Assembly (NCBI GenBank): GCA_963847965.1 | Contig: CAWKCG010000039.1 | Span: 186,001 to 250,000 of the forward strand | Direction: 5' to 3' | Origin: Palsa-504 sp963847965 | GTDB taxonomy: Bacteria; Actinomycetota; Actinomycetes; Streptosporangiales; Streptosporangiaceae | Length of the DNA stretch: 64,000 nucleotides | Shown here: piece by piece, positions 49,304 through 57,740 of the stretch | How the letters are laid out: every line of letters begins with the position of its first letter | How positions within the stretch are numbered: position 1 is the stretch's first letter | The notes under the pieces: model-generated | Seen by the model: only the letters and a program-made list of their open reading frames with translations | What the model was told of the DNA's origin: nothing | The model's database searches: none | Position numbers and translations under genes: made by a program

Positions 49304-49317
49304 GTGACGTAAATCAC
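49304..49317. promoter_or_regulatory. Crp-like binding site
   Basis: GTGACGTAAATCAC is a perfect GTGA-N6-TCAC palindrome, extended on the left as TGTGA. This is the Crp/Fnr half-site arrangement. It lies about 200 bases upstream of transglycosylase copy 1. Crp control of cell-wall hydrolase genes is known in Mycobacterium and Streptomyces (rpfA). Confidence 0.55.
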
Positions 49318-49477
49318 CAGATTCAGCGGGTCGCTTTCCGGCGGCCAGGAAACCCGGGCCCACCTAAGCGTTCAGCGCTGCGCGAACAGCAGGCCGGGGT
49401 CTTATGAGGAAACTCACACGGGAGACGAAAATTCTCACCAGGTTCGATAACGGGCACTCGCGGTAACAGCCGGGCGA

Positions 49478-50152
49478 TCAGTAATACCCGTTGGCCTGCC
49501 AGAAAGCCCAGGCGCCGCACGGGCTGCCGTATATCGACTTAATGTAGCCAAGGCCCCATTTGATCTGGGTGGCCGGGTTCGTCGCCCAGTCCGCCCCGGC
49601 GCTGGCCATCTTGCTGCCCGGCAGCGCCTGCGGAATGCCGTACGCGCCACTCGGGTTTTCCGCGTCATACCGCCAGCCGCTTTCGTGGTTCCACAGATCG
49701 AGCAGGCACCCGAAGTCAAGCGACGGGCTGAACCCGAAGCTGGCCATCATGTTGTAGGCAATTGATTCCGCGGTGTTCGGGTCGGGCGGCGTCGAGTTCA
49801 CGTAGATGATCCCGCCGGTCCCCCCGCTGGGGCCGGGGTTGGCCGCGGCGACCTGCGAGGGAGACGCGAGCTGCGGCCCGGACGCCACGGTCAGCGTGCG
49901 CGCGGCATCCGTCATCGCGATCAGCTGGGCGCGCTCGGCTTCCAGCAGATCCATGGTGTGACTTCCCTCGACCGCGGTAAGCGCCCGGGCGATATTAAAG
50001 GCCGCCGATACGGGAGCGAAAACCTCGGCGCCCACCGCCACGCCGATGACCGCTATCGCGGCGAAAACAGCGACAGGAAAGACAATACCGAAACGCCGGA
50101 TCAGTCCCCGCTTCCGCCTATCGCGGCGGGTCCCGGTCCGGTGACGCGACAA
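49478..50152 (-). CDS. Secreted transglycosylase-like protein (APF/SLT type), copy 2
   Basis: The 224-residue protein is taken from TTG 50152, because the following SRHRTGTRRDRRKRG parallels the SRHRT start of copy 1, and GGAAAGGA lies just upstream. A hydrophobic signal/anchor (FGIVFPVAVFAAIAVIGVAVG, about 20-40) precedes an Ala/Ser linker and the catalytic-like domain. The domain has MASFGFSPSLDFGCLLDLWNHESGW, PSGAYGIPQALPGSKM and WGLGYIKSIYGSPCGAW. The presumed catalytic Glu is in NHESGW. Copies 1 and 2 share the last 80 or so residues closely, pointing to tandem duplication. The signal sequence differs, and copy 2 may stay membrane-anchored. Confidence 0.83.
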   Translation of the reverse strand: MSRHRTGTRRDRRKRGLIRRFGIVFPVAVFAAIAVIGVAVGAEVFAPVSAAFNIARALTAVEGSHTMDLLEAERAQLIAMTDAARTLTVASGPQLASPSQVAAANPGPSGGTGGIIYVNSTPPDPNTAESIAYNMMASFGFSPSLDFGCLLDLWNHESGWRYDAENPSGAYGIPQALPGSKMASAGADWATNPATQIKWGLGYIKSIYGSPCGAWAFWQANGYY

Positions 50153-50477
50153 GACAATCCTTTCCTTCGGCCAGCCCAGCCGGCACCGGCCGCTGGGTGA
50201 CCGGGTGCGCCGCCGAGCCCGCCGAGCACAGGTACCGCTGGCGCTCCACAATGCCAGAAAGCTCACCGCAAGGCGCGGGACTTCGGCCAGAAAAAATCCG
50301 CGGCCGGTTTGCCGTACGGCGCGGCCGTGCCATCACGGGACAATAACACCGTTTGTAATCACGTTATATCGGGCAGTCATCACAAGGCCGCCGGTGACCG
50401 CCTGACCGGCCTGGCGGCCGGACGCCGCGGGACCTCGCGGGCTACGCGAAACCCGGGCGCCTGCCAGAATCGGAACC
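50153..50477. other. Divergent promoter region, transglycosylase copy 2 / acyl-CoA synthetase
   Basis: No gene is supported in these 325 bases. The middle (about 50340-50390) is AT-richer than its surroundings (for example GTTTGTAATCACGTTATATC) and probably holds promoters for both directions. I see no clear operator. Confidence 0.45.
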
Positions 50478-52061
50478 ATGGAAACACCCTTGTCGCCCCT
50501 GGATTTCGCCCGCCGGACCCGCCGTCTGCACGCTGACCGCGAGGCGGTCGTCGACGGCGACCTGCGCCTGTCCTACCGGCAGTTCTTCGATCGCTGCGAC
50601 CGCTGGTCCTCGGCCCTGCAGGCGCTGGGCGTGGCGCAGTCGGACCGGGTGGCCACGATCGCGCCGAACACGCACGCGCAGCTGGAGTCCTTCTACGCGG
50701 TGCCGCAACTCGGAGCCGTCCTGGTGCCGATCAACTACCGGCTGACCGCGGAAGACTTCACCTACATCGTGAACCATTCCGGCGCCACCGTGGTCTGCGT
50801 AGCCGGCGAGTACCTGGCGGCGGTGGACGGCGTCCGCGACCTGATGCCGCAGGTACGGCACTTCGTGGCCTTCGAGGGTGCTGACCCGGGTGGGGCGGAC
50901 GGCTGGATCGACTACGAGGCGGCGATCGCCGCGGCGGACCCCGACTTCGCGCGGCCGGAGATCGGCGAGCGCGACCTGCTGTCCATCAACTACACCAGCG
51001 GCACGACGGCGCGGCCGAAGGGCGTGATGATCACGCACCGGAACGCCGCGATCAACACCATCGGCACGCTGCTGCACCTGCCGATCGGCGTCGGCCAGAA
51101 GTACCTGTGGACGCTGCCGATGTTCCACGCGAACGGCTGGACCTACACCTGGACGGTGACGGCGGCCGCGGGCACCCACGTCTGCCTGCGCAAGGTCGAC
51201 CCGGCGACCATCTTCGGGCTGATCAGGGACGAGCACGTGAGCTGGCTCTGCGCGGCGCCGACGGTGCTGATCACGATGGCCAGCGCGCCCCCGGCGGTGC
51301 GCGGCGAGGTGCCGGCCGGAGTGAACGTGGTGACGGCCGGGGCCCCGCCGGCCGCGGCGACGATCGAGCGCCTAGAGGGGGAGTTCGGCTGGGAGGTCAC
51401 CCAGGTCTACGGCCTGACCGAGACGGCGCCGTTCATCACGGTCTGCGCCCCGCTGCCCGAGCACGAGAGCATGCCACTGTCCGACAGGGCGGTCATCAAG
51501 GCGAGGACCGGCGTCGAGCTGCTGACCTCCGGCGAGCTGCGCGTGGTGGACCCCGAGGGTAACGAGGTGCCTGCCGACGGCCAGACCGTCGGCGAGATCG
51601 TCGTCCGCGGCAACGTCGTCATGGAGGGCTACTACCACGACCCCGAGGCGACCGAACGGGCGATGGGTGACGGCTGGTTCCATACCGGAGACGCGGCGGT
51701 GGTCCACGCCGACGGCTACGTGGAGATCCGCGACCGGCTCAAGGACGTGATCATCAGCGGCGGGGAGAACATCTCCTCGATCGAGGTCGAGGGGGTGCTC
51801 CTGCGCCACCCGGCCGTGCAGGAAGCCGCGATCGTCGGCCTGCCCGACGAGAAGTGGGGCGAGACACCGCACGCGTTCGTGGTGCTCCGCGAGGGCGCCA
51901 GCGCGACCGGAGACGACCTCATCGCGTTCGCGCGGGAGCACCTGGCGCACTTCAAGGCCCCGCGGGGCGTCACCTTCGTCGCCGAGCTGCCCAAGACCGC
52001 GACCGGCAAGATCCAGAAGTTCGTCCTGCGCAAGGGGGCGCCTAACCTGGCCCGCCAGTAG
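50478..52061 (+). CDS. AMP-forming acyl-CoA synthetase / fatty-acid-CoA ligase
   Basis: The 527-residue protein (ATG 50478) has the ANL-superfamily order. The P-loop is SINYTSGTTARPKGVMITHRN (about 170-190 region; core YTSGTTARPKGV). It also has YGLTETAPF, the hinge motif GWFHTGDAAVVHADGYVEIRDR, and DVIISGGENISSIEVE. The catalytic Lys is in PKTATGKIQK near the C-terminus. It resembles medium/long-chain acyl-CoA synthetases such as FadD-like or AlkK-type enzymes that activate a carboxylate with ATP and CoA. It stands alone between divergent and convergent genes, so the substrate is unknown. Length fits the family. Confidence 0.9.
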   Translation: METPLSPLDFARRTRRLHADREAVVDGDLRLSYRQFFDRCDRWSSALQALGVAQSDRVATIAPNTHAQLESFYAVPQLGAVLVPINYRLTAEDFTYIVNHSGATVVCVAGEYLAAVDGVRDLMPQVRHFVAFEGADPGGADGWIDYEAAIAAADPDFARPEIGERDLLSINYTSGTTARPKGVMITHRNAAINTIGTLLHLPIGVGQKYLWTLPMFHANGWTYTWTVTAAAGTHVCLRKVDPATIFGLIRDEHVSWLCAAPTVLITMASAPPAVRGEVPAGVNVVTAGAPPAAATIERLEGEFGWEVTQVYGLTETAPFITVCAPLPEHESMPLSDRAVIKARTGVELLTSGELRVVDPEGNEVPADGQTVGEIVVRGNVVMEGYYHDPEATERAMGDGWFHTGDAAVVHADGYVEIRDRLKDVIISGGENISSIEVEGVLLRHPAVQEAAIVGLPDEKWGETPHAFVVLREGASATGDDLIAFAREHLAHFKAPRGVTFVAELPKTATGKIQKFVLRKGAPNLARQ

Positions 52062-52142
52062 GGTCCTGCGGGCGCAGCGGTTTCTGCGGTTTCTACGGGC
52101 TCCGCGGGTTCCTGCGGGCCCAGGTCCACCCGCAGGCTCCGG

Positions 52143-52649
52143 TCACCAGTCGAACGCGTCGGCGGCGTTGCGGTAATCGAACAGCTCGGCCGCGTCGAAC
52201 CACAGGTCCACTTCGTACTTCGCCTCTTCGGCGTTGCCCGAGGCGTGCACCAGGTTCGCCACCGCCTTGCCGGTCGTGACCGCGACCGCCTTGGACTGGT
52301 GCGCGAAGTCCCCCCGGATCGAGCCCGGCTGGGCCTCGTTCGGGTAGGTGGAGCCCACGATCTTGCGGACCGTGGCCACCGCGTCCTCGCCTTCGATCAC
52401 GAACGCGATGACCGGCCCCTTCTGCATGAACGCCGCGGTGGCGTAGTACACCACCGGTCCCAGCCGTTCCTCCAGGTCGAAGTAGTGCTTGCGGGCGAAG
52501 TCCGCGTCAATCTCGCGCATCTTCATGCCGATGATCTTCAGCGACGCGTCCTCGAACCGCTGGATAATTCGTCCGGCCAGGCCGCGGGCGACGGCATCCG
52601 GCTTCAGCACGACGAGCGTGCGCTCTCGCAATGGCTGACAGTCGGCCAC
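52143..52649 (-). CDS. ndk: Nucleoside diphosphate kinase, archaeal-like long form
   Basis: The 168-residue protein has the NDK fold: ERTLVVLKPDAVARGLAGRII at the start, then KIIGMKMREID, RKHYFDLEERLG, and GEDAVATVRKIVGSTYP. The phosphohistidine region is ANLVHASGNAEEAKYEVDLWF (core NLVHASGN, His about 136). It transfers gamma-phosphate between nucleotides. The active-site loop reads VHASGN rather than the common bacterial HGSDS, and the protein is about 25-30 residues longer than typical bacterial Ndk. It therefore belongs to a divergent, archaeal-like group. A standard ndk may exist elsewhere in the genome; that cannot be judged here. Confidence 0.88.
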   Translation of the reverse strand: MADCQPLRERTLVVLKPDAVARGLAGRIIQRFEDASLKIIGMKMREIDADFARKHYFDLEERLGPVVYYATAAFMQKGPVIAFVIEGEDAVATVRKIVGSTYPNEAQPGSIRGDFAHQSKAVAVTTGKAVANLVHASGNAEEAKYEVDLWFDAAELFDYRNAADAFDW

Positions 52650-52806
52650 AAGTAAGTCCTTCCCCTTTTCTGAATGGTCAAAGAGTAGCGGTCACCCGCT
52701 TGTGGACAGGCCGACCGGGCGATGCGGCCGAGTCACGCTCTGATACCGGCTCGTCCGGTGCCAGGCCTGCCCTTGACACCACCGGCGCGAATGCTGACAC
52801 TTGGCC

Positions 52807-53658
52807 GTGACCTGGCGCAGGGTGGGACTGATCGTGGTTGCGGTCGGGTCGCTGGTCCTGCCAACCTGGGCGCCGGCGCGGGCGGCGGCCTTGCCGCCCT
52901 GGGCGCACGTGGATCCCGGGAAGGCACGGAGCCCGCTGATCGGGCACCTCCTTACCCCGGTGCGGAGGCTCGAGCCGAGGGGGCTGGCCGGGTGCGAGGC
53001 CGGGCTCGAGAGCAGGGAGGCCCGGGGCGGGCCGCGGGTGGCGATCGTCGGCGCCTCGTTCACGGCGGGGGTCGGGCCCGGTAATCCGGACCGGGCGTGG
53101 GCGGTGCTGCTGGCGCGCATGGAGCACTGGGACGCCGTGATCTACGGCGATCCCGGCGCCGGTTACGTACGGCGGGGGGTGGGGCACCAGGGGCCGGTCG
53201 CCGCCGAGCTCGCGCGGGTCGGGCTGCGGGCGCTCGAGCCCGCGCTGGTCATCGTTCAGGCCGGCCACAACGACATCGGGGAGCCGCCGCAGCTTGAGCG
53301 GCGCAGGGTCGCGCAGGCGATCGCTCTGATCCGGGCCGAGGCACCGCGGGCACAGATCGCGCTGCTGACCGTGTTTCCCGGCAAGTCGCACGCGGCCAGG
53401 GTCTACCAGACCGACCAGGCGATCGTGACGGCCGCGCGGGCCGCGGACCCCGGCGTGATCATCATGGACCCGCTGACCGGGCGGTGGGTGTTCCCGCACG
53501 TCCGGGACAAGCTACATCCGACGGCCACCGGCGATAGGTATATCGCGGTGAAGGTGGCGGAGATCCTGCGGGAGCACGGGGTGATTCCCGCGCCCGCGGT
53601 GCGCGGCAGCCTCATCTGTGACTCGGCTGTGCCAGTTCGGCTGCCTCCGCGGACGTGA
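52807..53658 (+). CDS. Secreted SGNH/GDSL-family hydrolase
   Basis: The 283-residue protein starts at GTG 52807 (a TTG two codons earlier is possible). A signal peptide (WRRVGLIVVAVGSLVLPTWAPARA, cleavage near residue 25) precedes the SGNH domain. Block I is VAIVGASFTAGVG with the nucleophile Ser, block II has GDPGAGYVRRGVG, and block III VIVQAGHNDIGEP holds the oxyanion Asn. Block V LHPTATGDRYIA supplies the His. The Gly-Ala-Ser in place of Gly-Asp-Ser is common in this group. It is probably an esterase or lipase-like enzyme acting on extracellular or cell-wall esters. The last 47 bases overlap the convergent sensor kinase gene. Confidence 0.87.
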   Translation: MTWRRVGLIVVAVGSLVLPTWAPARAAALPPWAHVDPGKARSPLIGHLLTPVRRLEPRGLAGCEAGLESREARGGPRVAIVGASFTAGVGPGNPDRAWAVLLARMEHWDAVIYGDPGAGYVRRGVGHQGPVAAELARVGLRALEPALVIVQAGHNDIGEPPQLERRRVAQAIALIRAEAPRAQIALLTVFPGKSHAARVYQTDQAIVTAARAADPGVIIMDPLTGRWVFPHVRDKLHPTATGDRYIAVKVAEILREHGVIPAPAVRGSLICDSAVPVRLPPRT

Positions 53659-55078
53659 CGGTGCTGACCTGCTCCGGCGGCCGGTCCGCGACGGGCAGGC
53701 AGAAGCGGATCAGGGTGCCCTGCCCGGGCACGGATTCGGCCCGGACGGTGCCGCCGTGGCTTTCCGCCACCTGGCGCACGATACAGAGGCCGAGGCCGGA
53801 GCCCGGCACGGCCCGGGCCGACCGCGAGCGGTAGAAGCGGTCGAAGACGTGGGGCAGATCGGCGGGGGCGATGCCCGGCCCTTGGTCTTGCACGGTTAGT
53901 TCCCCGCCGAACAGGCGCAGGGTCACCGGGGCGCCCGGCGGGCTGAACTTGGCCGCGTTGTCCAGGAGGTTGCGGACGGCGATCTGCAGCTGCTCGGCGC
54001 TGCCGAAGACGACGGCAGGCTCGAGCTCGGCGGTGAAGGGGGTGCGCGGCCAGTCCCGTTCCGCGGCCTGCAGGCCGGCGGCGGCTATGGTGTGCAGCTC
54101 GACGTCTTCGGGCTTCGTGGTCGCGGACTCGCCCTTGGCCAGTTCGGTGACGTTAGCCACCAGGTCGCCGAGCTCGGCGACCTGGGCTACCACGCGATCG
54201 AGTATCTCCTGGCGTTCTGCCTCGGGCAGGCCGGGATTGGCGGCCAGGAGTTCGGCGTTGACGCGCAGGCTGGTCAGCGGGGTGCGCAGCTCGTGGCCGG
54301 CATCGCCGACCAGCTGCCGCTGGGCGGCCTGGGACCGCTGCAGCGCGTGCAGCATGGTGTTGAACGAGGCGGCCAGCCGACCGAGCTCGTCGGGACGGCG
54401 CACCTCGACCTGGCCGACCGGGTTGCCGGTCGCCGTCACCTGTTCCGCGACCGCGGCCAGCCGACCCACCGGCGCGAGCCCGGCCCTGGCCACGCCCCGG
54501 CCCGCCAGCGCCGCCAGGCCGACGCCCATCGCGCTCAGCAGCGCCAGCGTGGCGGCCACGAAGGTCACCTCGGCGTCGACGGTGTTGAGCGGCTCGGCCA
54601 GCTGCACGGCCAGGCCGGGCGCGAGCGGCGTGGTGAGGACCATGGCGTGGACACCATCCATGGTCGTCTGGCTGTAGTAGGCGGCGCGCTGCCCGGCGGC
54701 GACCTGTTCGGCGGCGGCGGCGGCGGGCAGCAGCCCGGTGCCGCTCACCGGGGCCCAGACGTCGCCCTGCGCGGTCACCAGCTGGGTGTACGGGCTGGCC
54801 ACCCCGAACCGGTCGGATTGCGGCGGGATCCACCCGGGCGGTATATGCCCGTCGTAAAGGTGCGCCAGATGGTGCACGGTGCCGCTTCGCGCCAGCAGTT
54901 CCTGCTTGACCTGGTTCTGCAGGTCGGCGCGGAGCACCAGGAAAGCCACGGCGGTGATCGCCAGCGTGACCGCGGCGACGGCCAGCGCCACGGCGATGGT
55001 GAAGCGGGTGCGCAGCATGAGCGGGCGCCACGGGCGCGGACGCCGCTCGAGCTGGACTGCCACCTTACGGGGGCTCAC
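53612..55078 (-). CDS. Two-component sensor histidine kinase
   Basis: The 488-residue protein (GTG 55078) has two membrane helices (about 24-47 and 168-190) flanking an extracytoplasmic sensor of about 120 residues. A HAMP domain comes next (RGVARAGLAPVGRLAAVAEQVTATGNPVGQ), then the dimerisation domain with the phospho-His in AGHELRTPLTSLRVNAELL (about 259). The ATPase domain has N-box NLLDNAAKFSPPG, DQGPGIAPADLPHVF and GSGLGLCIVRQVAESHGG. It pairs with the response regulator gene, whose stop it overlaps by 4 bases. Architecture resembles MprB/TcrY-type kinases of actinomycetes. The signal is unknown. Confidence 0.93.
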   Translation of the reverse strand: MSPRKVAVQLERRPRPWRPLMLRTRFTIAVALAVAAVTLAITAVAFLVLRADLQNQVKQELLARSGTVHHLAHLYDGHIPPGWIPPQSDRFGVASPYTQLVTAQGDVWAPVSGTGLLPAAAAAEQVAAGQRAAYYSQTTMDGVHAMVLTTPLAPGLAVQLAEPLNTVDAEVTFVAATLALLSAMGVGLAALAGRGVARAGLAPVGRLAAVAEQVTATGNPVGQVEVRRPDELGRLAASFNTMLHALQRSQAAQRQLVGDAGHELRTPLTSLRVNAELLAANPGLPEAERQEILDRVVAQVAELGDLVANVTELAKGESATTKPEDVELHTIAAAGLQAAERDWPRTPFTAELEPAVVFGSAEQLQIAVRNLLDNAAKFSPPGAPVTLRLFGGELTVQDQGPGIAPADLPHVFDRFYRSRSARAVPGSGLGLCIVRQVAESHGGTVRAESVPGQGTLIRFCLPVADRPPEQVSTVTSAEAAELAQPSHR

Positions 55079-55797
55079 GGGGTGGCCCGGATGACGTAGC
55101 CGACGCCGCGGACGTTGTGCACGAGCCGCCGACGGCCGCCCTCTTCGAGCTTACGGCGGAGCAGGCCGACGAAGACCTGCAGGGCGTTGGACTCTGGGGC
55201 CTCTTCGTAACCCCACACCCGGGCCCTGATCACGTCGTAGCTGAGCACCTGCTCGGCGTTGCGCAGCAGCAGTTCCAGCAGGGCGAACTCGATCCTGGTC
55301 AGCTCGATCGCCTGGCCGTCACGGGTTACCCGCCTGGCCGTGGCGTCCAGCGTCAGGTCGGCGTAGCCGAGCACGTCGCGGCGGGGCTGGGAGCGCCGCA
55401 GCAGGGCCTGGACCCGGGCCAGCAACTCGCGCAGGGCGAACGGCTTGACCAGATAGTCGTCCGCCCCCACCTCGAGCCCGGTAACGCGGTCGTCGATGCT
55501 GTCCCTGGCGGTCAGGACGAGGATGGGAGTAGCGTCTCCCCGCTCACGGAGCCTGCGGCAGGTGTCGAACCCGTCCACCATCGGCATCAGGACGTCGAGC
55601 ACGATCAGGTCCACCGGAGCCTGGGCCAGGCAGTCGAGGGCGGCCGCGCCGTGCACGGCCATGGTCACCGAATATCCGGCATAGCGCAGCGCGCGCTTGA
55701 GCGAGAGCCTTATGTCGGGATCGTCGTCCACGACGAGCAGCCTCGCCCCGGCGCCCGGTGCGGACGCCAGCGGCATAAGGGACGTATCGGTGGTCAT
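55075..55797 (-). CDS. OmpR/PhoB-family response regulator
   Basis: The 240-residue protein has a receiver domain (about 18-130) with LLVVDDDPDIRLSLKRALRY, the phospho-acceptor Asp in DLIVLDVLMPMVDGF (about 69) and ADDYLVKPFALRELLAR. A winged-helix DNA-binding domain follows (about 145-238: YADLTLDATARRVTRDG, LTRIEFALLELLLRN, then LRRKLEEGG and VRGVGYVI). It is translationally coupled to the kinase downstream. It is transcribed divergently from the sulfolactate-type operon, with 101 bases between the start codons, so it may influence that operon. The link is positional only. Confidence 0.93.
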   Translation of the reverse strand: MTTDTSLMPLASAPGAGARLLVVDDDPDIRLSLKRALRYAGYSVTMAVHGAAALDCLAQAPVDLIVLDVLMPMVDGFDTCRRLRERGDATPILVLTARDSIDDRVTGLEVGADDYLVKPFALRELLARVQALLRRSQPRRDVLGYADLTLDATARRVTRDGQAIELTRIEFALLELLLRNAEQVLSYDVIRARVWGYEEAPESNALQVFVGLLRRKLEEGGRRRLVHNVRGVGYVIRATP

Positions 55798-55898
55798 TCC
55801 GGTTATCGAATCAGCCCTGGCTGAGAACTTGCTGGAATGTTACCGGGTGCGCCCATAATTTCATCGGTCTTTCATTAACACCCCCGACGCTGCCGTTC

Positions 55899-56546
55899 AT
55901 GGTTCACGGCACGGTCACCAGCAACGCCGTTGCCGGCGAGGCGGACGCCCGTCAGGTGGTCTGGCTCGTCCGGCACGGCGAGAGCACGTGGAACGCCGCC
56001 GGCCTGGCCCAGGGGCACTGTGACGAGGCGCGGCTGACCCTGCGCGGCGTGTGCCAGGCGTGGGGCGTCGTCGGCCGGCTCTGCGACCGCCCGATCGGCG
56101 CGCTGTACGCCAGCGACCTGCACCGCGCCCTGGCCACCGCAGCCCCGCTGGCCTCGGTGCTCGGGATGGCTGTCATCCGCGACGCCAGGCTGCGCGAGCG
56201 CTGCCTCGGCGACCTGGAGGGGGCCGCCACCACGGCGGTCACCCCCGAGGTCAGCGGAATCAAGGCAAACCGCGTCGTCGATCCCGACGCGCGGCCGCCA
56301 GGAGGCGAGTCCCTGCGCGACTTCTACCGGCGCGTGGCCGGATTCACCGCCGATCTGAAGGAGCAGCGCCTGACCGGCCTGCCCCGGAACCCGGGTGAGG
56401 CGGCGGAAATCGTGATCGTCGCGCACGGCGGCACGCTCCGGATGCTGAACGCCTGCCTGCGCGGTGTCCCGGTCGAGCGGATGGCCTGGGAGCCGCTTGG
56501 CAATGCCTGCATCCTGCGCTCTTGCGCCCAGTTGACCAACTCCTAA
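55899..56546 (+). CDS. Histidine phosphatase superfamily protein (phosphoglycerate-mutase-like)
   Basis: The 215-residue protein has the catalytic LVRHGESTWNAAGLAQGHCD at about residue 23-42 and the downstream acid-base and second His: YASDLHRALATA, RLRERCLGDLEG and IVIVAHGGTLRMLN. These are the signatures of small-molecule acid phosphatases of this superfamily. It lacks residues that would make it a mutase with confidence. As first gene of the operon with a ComA-type synthase, it could dephosphorylate phosphosulfolactate, replacing ComB. That role is inference. The ATG at 55899 has no clear ribosome site, so the start is uncertain. The 3' end is 14 bases before the comA-like ATG. Confidence 0.85.
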   Translation: MVHGTVTSNAVAGEADARQVVWLVRHGESTWNAAGLAQGHCDEARLTLRGVCQAWGVVGRLCDRPIGALYASDLHRALATAAPLASVLGMAVIRDARLRERCLGDLEGAATTAVTPEVSGIKANRVVDPDARPPGGESLRDFYRRVAGFTADLKEQRLTGLPRNPGEAAEIVIVAHGGTLRMLNACLRGVPVERMAWEPLGNACILRSCAQLTNS

Positions 56547-56560
56547 GAAAGGGCAAACCG

Positions 56561-57325
56561 ATGAATCCGACCGCCTTGCGCCTGCCGACACGGACGGAAA
56601 AGCCGCGCCACACCGGGCTCACGGTGGTAATCGACGGCGGTATCCCTTCCTCGCTTTTCGCCGACTTGGTGTCGTCGGCCGCGGAGTACATCGACCTGGT
56701 CAAGTTCGGCTGGGGCACCGCGGTGGTGACCGGCAAGCTCGGCGCCAAGCTTGACGTGCTGAACGCCCACCAGATCGGGTTCTACTTCGGCGGGACGCTC
56801 TTCGAGAAGTACCTGATGCAGGGCCGGCTCGAGGACTTCAGGAAGTTCTGCCACAGCTGGGCCTGCCGGCACGTGGAGGTATCGAACGGGACGATACCGC
56901 TGCCCAACTCGGAAAAGGCGAGCTACGTACGCAAGCTCGCGGATGAGTTCAGAGTCATCTCCGAGGTCGGGTTCAAGGACCCGGTCCGTTCCGAGCAGCT
57001 GCCGCCGAGCAAGTGGGTCGAGTACATCAACGAGGATCTCGAGGCCGGCGCGGCCCTGGTCACGCTGGAAGCCAGGGAGAGCGGGAAGTCCGGCATCTGC
57101 CGACCCGACGGGGCGCTGCGGTTCGGGCTCATCGAGGACGTCCTGGCCTCGGGCCTAAGCCAGGAGAACCTGCTCTTCGAGGCGCCCACTACCGCGCTGC
57201 AGGCGTACTTCGTCACCAGGATCGGGCCCAACGTGAACCTGGGCAACGTCCCGGCCGCGGGCGTCATCGGCCTGGAGACCCTCCGTCTCGGGCTGCGGGC
57301 CGACACGCTGGCCGCTTTCGAGTGA
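56561..57325 (+). CDS. comA: Phosphosulfolactate synthase (ComA family)
   Basis: The 254-residue protein (ATG 56561 after AGAAAGGGC) matches the ComA TIM-barrel family across its length. Characteristic pieces are DLVKFGWGTAVV, the YFGGTLFEKYLMQG loop, VEVSNGTIPLP, SEVGFKDP and EYINEDLEAGAALVTLEARESG. The near-diagnostic LFEAPTTALQAYFVTRIGPNVNLGN follows (core GPNVNLGNV). Known members add sulfite to phosphoenolpyruvate to make (R)-2-phospho-3-sulfolactate, the first step of coenzyme M synthesis in methanogens; Bacillus homologues make sulfolactate in spores. A plant homologue, HSA32, has another role, so function here is not certain. Methanogen partners ComC-E are absent. Confidence 0.9.
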   Translation: MNPTALRLPTRTEKPRHTGLTVVIDGGIPSSLFADLVSSAAEYIDLVKFGWGTAVVTGKLGAKLDVLNAHQIGFYFGGTLFEKYLMQGRLEDFRKFCHSWACRHVEVSNGTIPLPNSEKASYVRKLADEFRVISEVGFKDPVRSEQLPPSKWVEYINEDLEAGAALVTLEARESGKSGICRPDGALRFGLIEDVLASGLSQENLLFEAPTTALQAYFVTRIGPNVNLGNVPAAGVIGLETLRLGLRADTLAAFE

Positions 57326-57335
57326 GGAACGTCTG

Positions 57336-57740
57336 ATGCGGACTAATGACGACGTTTTCCACCTGGCCATTCCCGTCCATGACCTCGACGCGGCCCAGCA
57401 CTTCTACGTGAGCCTGCTCGGCTGCAAGCTGGCCCGCCGCTACCCGGACCGGATCACGCTCGATTTCTTCGGCGACCAGCTGGTGTGCCACCTCAGCGAC
57501 GGCCCTCCCCCGGAGACGCCGGCCAGCCTTTACCCGCGGCATTTCGGCGTGACGTTCCGCCACGCGGCGGACTTCGACGCCCTGTACGCGTGCTCGATCA
57601 TCAGGAAGATCCCGTTCTACTCCGACGTCTCGACGCGTTTCGAGGCCATGGTGGAGGAGCACCGGACGTTCGTGCTGGTCGACCCGTCAGGCAACCTGCT
57701 GGAGTTCAAGCACTACCGTGATCCGCGGATGATGTACTGA
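57336..57740 (+). CDS. VOC-family (glyoxalase-fold) metalloprotein
   Basis: The 134-residue protein has two beta-alpha-beta-beta-beta units. The three expected metal ligands are visible: His in DVFHLAIPVHDL (residue 9), His in PRHFGVTFRHA (about 69) and Glu in GNLLEFKHYRDP (about 124). VOC enzymes include glyoxalases, isomerases, dioxygenases and C-C lyases. It starts 10 bases after the comA stop and its own stop overlaps the acyltransferase ATG by one base. The operon context suggests a step on the sulfolactate-derived product or on its precursor. The reaction cannot be named from sequence. Confidence 0.83.
   Translation: MRTNDDVFHLAIPVHDLDAAQHFYVSLLGCKLARRYPDRITLDFFGDQLVCHLSDGPPPETPASLYPRHFGVTFRHAADFDALYACSIIRKIPFYSDVSTRFEAMVEEHRTFVLVDPSGNLLEFKHYRDPRMMY

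Larger units (their letters stand above)
49103..49477. other. Promoter/leader region of transglycosylase copy 1
   Basis: The gap between the two paralogues contains no supported gene. It holds the Crp-like site (49304-49317), the 7-bp hairpin (49158-49175) and what would be a long 5' leader of up to about 200 bases. Confidence 0.55.
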
